Source: an uncultured bacterium (lineage in GTDB: Bacteria > Planctomycetota > Uabimicrobiia > Uabimicrobiales > JABWCH01). Taken from it: a stretch of 10,431 nt of DNA. The notes beneath the pieces were generated by a model that was not told the DNA's origin, searched no databases, and saw only the letters and a list, made by a program, of their open reading frames with translations. Positions 6,586 to 10,431 of the stretch are shown one piece after another. Location of the stretch: positions 1 through 10,431 of the forward strand of contig CALKWO010000149.1 in assembly GCA_938003875.1 (NCBI GenBank), in the 5' to 3' direction. Positions within the stretch are counted from its first letter, which is position 1; each line of letters opens with the position of its first letter. A program made the position numbers and the translations under genes.

Positions 6586-8847
6586 CTATTTTTCCTGTTT
6601 TTCATAATATACTTTGATTTTCCAACCATTGAGTGCGCCTGCGTCTGAACCAGAAGTATCTTTGACAAGCAGAGTCCACTCACTTTTGGAATCCAGTTTA
6701 CCGAAAGCAGTGTTTACGCCTTGCCAGCCGACGATATTGTCAGCTCCACCGCCGACTTTTTCTCTTACTACGTGTTTTTTACCGCTAGCTACATGGGTTA
6801 AGATAACAGTAAGGTCACCAACGTAGGTGTGGGTAATATCCAGATAGAGATCCAGCTTGGCAATCTTAAAGGATTCTTCCACTTTCAGTGCATCCTGTAC
6901 TCCTGTTGCATTGTTATCAGGAATAGGCAGAGGACTGGAGAGTTTTTTCTCGAAAGTCTTCTCTTCATAAACAGGAGGAGGGGGAGGAGGAGTCTGTTTC
7001 TGGTTAGCCCAGATTGGCTCCAAAGAAGGATCCCCAAAAAGATGATAGACTTCCCAGTAATATTGTTTCAGTTTGCTATTAGGAGATTTTGTAACAGCAA
7101 TATTACCAGCCATCATAACACCAGCATTGCTTCCTTTGTGCAGTCTTTTGAAAGCTGCATCGTACATACCACCTACTGTCTCGGCTTTTTCAGGAGCATT
7201 TCCAGCATCAATGGCGGATGTCAGGGTACAATAGCCAACTCCAAACCAGAGATCTTCATCCCAATAAGTATAGTTGGAGCCACCAATGTAACCAATAGCA
7301 CCTTTTTGAGGAGCTCTCAGCCATTTTTCGCCAAAGCATGTTGCTTTTTCAAAAGAACCTGTCAGACAGCAGTTTCCGACGACTAAAGGATACATTCCTT
7401 TGTTCTGCATACGATCTATATCGGACATGGTGAAAGAAGGATCAGCAAAACTAGATTCATCTCCATGTGCTGTATAGTTGAAGAAACAAACGCCTCTGTT
7501 GACAGAAGCAAAAATTTTATCAGGTGTATGGTTGCTGCGTTTTGTCAAGAATACAGTCTGATTGGCATCAGAATCTTCATCAATAGCTTCTTCATAAGCA
7601 GGTTTTCTGAAATGTTCGCGAACTCCAAAACGAATCTGAGGATAGCCTCTTTTTACGGCCCAGTTGCCATCCCAACCTGCTACTAATACAAAGCGAGTCA
7701 AAAATGCAGGATCAGTAAATTCTCTCTTCTCATAGCTCAAGGTTTTTTCGATTTGTGCATTTAAATCAGCATCATTGGAAGCCGAAAAACGTCCATAGAG
7801 AATATCAGGCAGATAGTCTGTTCCATCCACTGTAAAATAGTAAAGATCAGTGTAGTGGCTGCTTCCTCTCCCAGGAGCTTGTTTTACAGTACCAGGAATT
7901 TCTGCATTATCACCAACTAAAAGGGCAAAAGTAGGAGGTAAGCTGCTTGCGTATTGTTCTTTGACATATTTCTGGATATTGGCAATAGTATTTCCGCCAA
8001 TTTCATCTGTGAAAGCTAGAACAACAACAAAACCCAGGCTTTTTTTCCACTCTACAAATTGCTTTAATAGAGGATTACTTCTGAATACAGGTGCAGCGAT
8101 AATGAGGTATTTTTTATCAGCACGAACGTTTTCAAAAGAAAGGGATTTAGGAAGAAGCATATTGGACTGTATCCATTCAAAATAGGAAGATGCATACTTC
8201 TTCTTATTTTCCATAGTGCGTTCTACATCTGCTTTTTCTACGTTCAGCTCTACGCGAATGTCATTGTGGACAGTAAGAATATTGGCTGCTGGATTGTATT
8301 GAACAGGTCTGAAATGAACCAGAACCAATCTCATTCCACGCATAATGCCTATTTCTTCTACGCTGACCAGTTCTTCACTACGATAAGAGCCTTGATAGAC
8401 TTCCTGGTTGTAAGCAAAAGGAACATCTTTCTCATCTTTTCTCTGAGAAGGTTGGGTAGGATAGATAGGGCAATGTACTCCCATTCTGCTTCCTACTTCT
8501 TCTTTTTTAGAAGAAGATTGTACGCTGACAGTGATCTCTCCACCTTGAGGTACTTCTACAATCTGTGTCAAAACAGGCAACTGAGGCTCACCTACGTTAT
8601 AGGTATTTTGCCATCCTGGAATTTCCACTTTTGTAAATGTGCCATAGGATGTCTTGACTTCAGAGGTTACCAGGGATTGGACATGAGCTTCCAATACGAT
8701 GTTTGTATTGCCTCTTACTTTAAGATTATCACTAACAATCTGTACCCCAGTTTGCTTTGCACTTCGGCTCAGTACAATTTCTTCGCTTCCAGCAAAACAG
8801 GAAAAAACCAAGGCGAGAAGGATAAGAATAAAACAACAATTTTTCAT
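6586..8847 (-). CDS. Secreted gingipain-like C25 cysteine peptidase with P domain, 753 aa
   Basis: Numbering from ATG 8847. A signal peptide (1-20, MKNCCFILILLALVFSCFAG) is followed by a propeptide-like beta region (about 45-205) and a C25 catalytic domain (about 245-612). The catalytic dyad is likely H461 in YTAHGDES and C494 in VGNCCLTGSF, aligned with the gingipain H-G-x-E and A-C-V-N-G motifs. The family's YHLFGDPSLEP (601-611) closes the domain. A run of six prolines (about 620-625) links to a P/Homo B domain (629-749) with PLPIPDNN, ITHTYVGDL and LNGWKIKVYY. Cysteine endopeptidase activity is inferred from these residues; the P domain is known in subtilisin-type convertases for folding or stability. 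No type IX secretion tail is seen, so export is probably by Sec and then another route. An upstream in-frame ATG (8904) is rejected because ATG 8847 has GAGG 5 nt before it. VFSC is a poor lipobox. Confidence 0.9.
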   Translation of the reverse strand: MKNCCFILILLALVFSCFAGSEEIVLSRSAKQTGVQIVSDNLKVRGNTNIVLEAHVQSLVTSEVKTSYGTFTKVEIPGWQNTYNVGEPQLPVLTQIVEVPQGGEITVSVQSSSKKEEVGSRMGVHCPIYPTQPSQRKDEKDVPFAYNQEVYQGSYRSEELVSVEEIGIMRGMRLVLVHFRPVQYNPAANILTVHNDIRVELNVEKADVERTMENKKKYASSYFEWIQSNMLLPKSLSFENVRADKKYLIIAAPVFRSNPLLKQFVEWKKSLGFVVVLAFTDEIGGNTIANIQKYVKEQYASSLPPTFALLVGDNAEIPGTVKQAPGRGSSHYTDLYYFTVDGTDYLPDILYGRFSASNDADLNAQIEKTLSYEKREFTDPAFLTRFVLVAGWDGNWAVKRGYPQIRFGVREHFRKPAYEEAIDEDSDANQTVFLTKRSNHTPDKIFASVNRGVCFFNYTAHGDESSFADPSFTMSDIDRMQNKGMYPLVVGNCCLTGSFEKATCFGEKWLRAPQKGAIGYIGGSNYTYWDEDLWFGVGYCTLTSAIDAGNAPEKAETVGGMYDAAFKRLHKGSNAGVMMAGNIAVTKSPNSKLKQYYWEVYHLFGDPSLEPIWANQKQTPPPPPPVYEEKTFEKKLSSPLPIPDNNATGVQDALKVEESFKIAKLDLYLDITHTYVGDLTVILTHVASGKKHVVREKVGGGADNIVGWQGVNTAFGKLDSKSEWTLLVKDTSGSDAGALNGWKIKVYYEKQEK

Positions 8848-8850
8848 TCT

Positions 8851-8856
8851 GACCTC
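8851..8856 (-). promoter_or_regulatory. Ribosome binding site that sets the C25 peptidase start
   Basis: GAGGTC on the minus strand puts GAGG 5 nt before the ATG at 8847. That ATG opens directly onto the signal peptide, favouring it over the in-frame ATG at 8904, which would add 19 non-signal residues. Confidence 0.65.
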
Positions 8857-8871
8857 GCAAAAAAAAACCTT

Positions 8872-8898
8872 GTAATAAAAAACAACTGTTTTAGTCAA
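8872..8898 (-). promoter_or_regulatory. Candidate sigma-70 promoter of the C25 peptidase gene
   Basis: On the minus strand TTGACT (8898-8893) resembles a -35 box. TATTAC (8877-8872) resembles a -10 box at a short 15-nt spacing. Transcription would start near 8865, about 18 nt before the ATG at 8847 and downstream of the rejected ATG at 8904. The spacing is suboptimal, so this is only a candidate. Confidence 0.3.
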
Positions 8899-8970
8899 AA
8901 CCACAAAATAAAGTAGATGCCATTTTCATAGCACTGCTCATTTTGCACAGAATCATTTTGACTATTACCA

Positions 8971-8994
8971 AAAAACAAAATACTTCTGTATTTT
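8971..8994 (-). terminator. Weak AT-rich hairpin, possible terminator of the MFS gene
   Basis: AAAATAC (8977-8983) and GTATTTT (8988-8994) form a 7-bp stem with a 4-nt loop. On the minus strand it is followed by GTTTTTT, and on the plus strand by TT then ATTTTA. It lies 60-80 nt past the transporter stop at 9053. The stem has only one G-C pair, so termination would be weak and could be bidirectional. Confidence 0.35.
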
Positions 8995-9052
8995 TTATTT
9001 TACCACCACAAAATAAGCAGGTCAAATCTATTTCTTTTTTTTTACACAAACA

Positions 9053-10327
9053 TCAATCTTTTTTTTCGAATTTGACTGGTATGAAAGCAAGAAGCCCCAT
9101 AATACCTAGCAGGCTCAAAATAAAAGTACTAAGCCTTTGGGGAGTAAAGGGAAGGGAATATACTTCTGCAATTTTGACACCTAATGGCCATAAAACATTG
9201 CTCAGGATTCCACAAACTACCATCACTATACCAAAAAGAGCCATGTACTCGCCTTCTTTTCCTTTGGGGGTAATGTCCAAAATCAAAATCCTCGATACAG
9301 CCCAATACCCACCCATTCCCATTCCTGCCAGAGCCCCCAGCACCCACATGATTTGAGTTCCGTGAGCAAAAGTTCCTACCAAAAGCACGGCTGTCCATAG
9401 TACCAGAATGATATAGAAAATTCTTTTGTTGCCAAAAGGTCTTAGAGAAAATCCAAACCCAACGCCTCCGATAACGGAAAAAAGCGTAGCAACAATCAAG
9501 AAAAGAGTCAACTGTGAATGAGGTACACCGCCAATTTCTGTTAGAAATACTGTCATGAAATGAACAACAGCATAAACAGGAGCACCGCCTAAACTGATTG
9601 CCAGCAAGAGCCAGAGTGCGTTTTTGATGCGAAGTATGTTTTTTAGATTATCCCAGGTACTGATAAAAATAGAGAGAAATCCACTTTTTTGCACTGAGGC
9701 AGAAGGTTTTGTCCTGACGAAGAAAAATAAAGGAATTGTAAAGACAAGGTAAAACATAGCTGTTGGCAAAAAACCATTGGCATAGATAGTCTGGCTTTCT
9801 GTCATCGGCTTGATAATAAGACAGCGTAGAAATTCTGGCAAATATTGTTGTTTATCTCCATGAATGAAAAAATCTACGGAGATCAGCCCAAAGATAGCTC
9901 CACTATATCGTGTCCCAACACCAATGCCTGAAACAATACCAAAATTTTCTGGTGTGGTGATATCATCCAGTAAGGCATTATAATATGTAAGTCCTATCTG
10001 GTACGTAAGATACGCTGTAGTAAAAAGAATAGCTCCCCACAAAACACTAGTGCTAAACCCAATGAACAATGTTCCCGAAATAGAAAGTACCGTTAGCAAA
10101 AACAAAGGCAAAAGTTTCCAACCTCTGTTGCAAATTTCCCCTGCAACAGGATACAGAAAAAGACAAGCTACATATAAAATAGAAGAAATCGTTCCATAGA
10201 TTTTGTCTCCACTACCAAAATTTTCATTGAGCCATTGAACAAAGCACAAAGAAACGATATTCATCATAAAAGCTGTACTACCAAAGTCGAACATACACCA
10301 TGATGCAATTTTTAGTTTGTTTAACAT
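9053..10327 (-). CDS. MFS transporter, UMF1/Atg22-like family, 424 aa
   Basis: A polytopic membrane protein of normal length for a 12-helix major facilitator. The N-terminus SWCMFDFGSTAF matches the UMF1 signature (SWxxYDFANSAF-like). YNALLDDI (116-123) followed by GIVSGIGVGTRYSGAIFG (130-147) is the family's hallmark between helices 4 and 5. SRILILDITPKGKEGEYMALFG (345-366) corresponds to the conserved segment before helix 11. Related proteins include yeast Atg22, a vacuolar amino-acid effluxer, but bacterial members are mostly without known substrates, so only export or uptake of a small solute can be suggested. ATG 10327 has AGGG about 4 nt upstream and starts directly on the family's N-terminal motif. 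It is separated from the peptidase gene by about 205 bp and probably belongs to a different transcription unit. Confidence 0.92.
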   Translation of the reverse strand: MLNKLKIASWCMFDFGSTAFMMNIVSLCFVQWLNENFGSGDKIYGTISSILYVACLFLYPVAGEICNRGWKLLPLFLLTVLSISGTLFIGFSTSVLWGAILFTTAYLTYQIGLTYYNALLDDITTPENFGIVSGIGVGTRYSGAIFGLISVDFFIHGDKQQYLPEFLRCLIIKPMTESQTIYANGFLPTAMFYLVFTIPLFFFVRTKPSASVQKSGFLSIFISTWDNLKNILRIKNALWLLLAISLGGAPVYAVVHFMTVFLTEIGGVPHSQLTLFLIVATLFSVIGGVGFGFSLRPFGNKRIFYIILVLWTAVLLVGTFAHGTQIMWVLGALAGMGMGGYWAVSRILILDITPKGKEGEYMALFGIVMVVCGILSNVLWPLGVKIAEVYSLPFTPQRLSTFILSLLGIMGLLAFIPVKFEKKD

Positions 10328-10348
10328 ATTCCCTGCTTTCTAAAGATA

Positions 10349-10431
10349 CTAACGACCTGGACGTTCAACTGCATTTTGAAATAAGCGATGAGAATTAAAT
10401 AACTTCCCCATTTTTAATTGAATACAAGACA
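10349..10431 (-). CDS. Possible C-terminal tail of an upstream gene (partial)
   Basis: The minus-strand frame is open from the right edge to a TAG at 10351-10349. It ends KLFNSHRLFQNAVERPGR, 21 nt before the transporter start. The spacing would suit an operon with the transporter. An internal ATG with weak context could instead make it a chance 20-codon ORF. No family is recognised. Confidence 0.35.
   Translation of the reverse strand, partial: SCIQLKMGKLFNSHRLFQNAVERPGR

Noticed and set aside
6829..7386. 185-codon plus-strand ORF
   Set aside because: It is antisense to the peptidase catalytic domain, whose conserved motifs establish the minus strand as coding.
8785..8847. Lipoprotein signal in the C25 peptidase
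   Set aside because: VFSC departs from the lipobox at -2 (Phe), and an ordinary signal peptidase site (CFA before GS) is equally available.
8266..8916. 216-codon plus-strand ORF
   Set aside because: It lies antisense to the C25 peptidase N-terminus, has no domain signature and is rich in Phe/Tyr/Ser/Arg as expected of a shadow frame.
10345..10375. Partial dyad upstream of the transporter gene (ACGACCTGGACGT-like)
   Set aside because: The pairing arms are only about four bases with mismatches, so it is indistinguishable from chance. It also overlaps a possible coding tail.
1..10431. CRISPR arrays, tRNA/rRNA genes, insertion sequences, integrases or defence systems
   Set aside because: No spaced direct repeats, RNA-gene signatures, transposase ORFs or terminal inverted repeats flanking a transposase were seen on either strand.

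Overview
The window is a compact, moderately AT-rich bacterial segment in which every confidently called gene lies on the minus strand, so transcription runs from the right edge to the left. The gene set fits a Gram-negative-type envelope. It includes a secreted gingipain-like C25 peptidase with a P domain, a membrane flavoprotein with a covalent-FMN motif, and a very large Hsp70/actin-fold protein of the kind often labelled SrfB-like. This mix is reminiscent of Planctomycetota/PVC-type or related environmental bacteria, but no marker gene fixes the lineage and that assignment is weak inference.

Layout in transcription order (right to left): (i) 10431-10349, the possible tail of an upstream gene; (ii) 10327-9053, a UMF1/Atg22-like MFS transporter; (iii) 8847-6586, a secreted C25 (gingipain-type) cysteine peptidase with a C-terminal P/Homo B domain, followed by a good intrinsic terminator at 6529-6482; (iv) 6453-4630, a membrane protein joining an FMN-binding (NqrC/NosR-type) domain, a polytopic 4Fe-4S segment (NosR/NapH type) and a full nitroreductase domain; (v) 4618-4079, a second, soluble nitroreductase about 60% identical to the C-terminal domain of the preceding protein; (vi) a perfect 11-bp hairpin at 4062-4038; (vii) 3979-248, a 1243-residue Hsp70-fold ATPase-like protein with two long acidic linkers; (viii) a GC-rich 13-bp palindromic element at 150-211; (ix) an Asp/Asn-rich hexamer-repeat stretch at the left edge that may be the tail of a convergent gene.

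Functionally, genes (iv) and (v) form a clear unit. Electrons could pass through membrane 4Fe-4S clusters to a covalently bound extracytosolic FMN, and a nitroreductase flavin domain is fused to the same chain. By hydrophobicity that fused domain would lie outside the membrane, while its downstream paralogue has no signal and should be cytosolic. A strong internal Shine-Dalgarno and ATG sit exactly at the junction of the 4Fe-4S and nitroreductase parts, so the gene may yield both a fusion and a separate membrane-anchored or exported nitroreductase. This is the most noteworthy part of the window. The transporter, peptidase and Hsp70-like gene show no obvious functional link to it.
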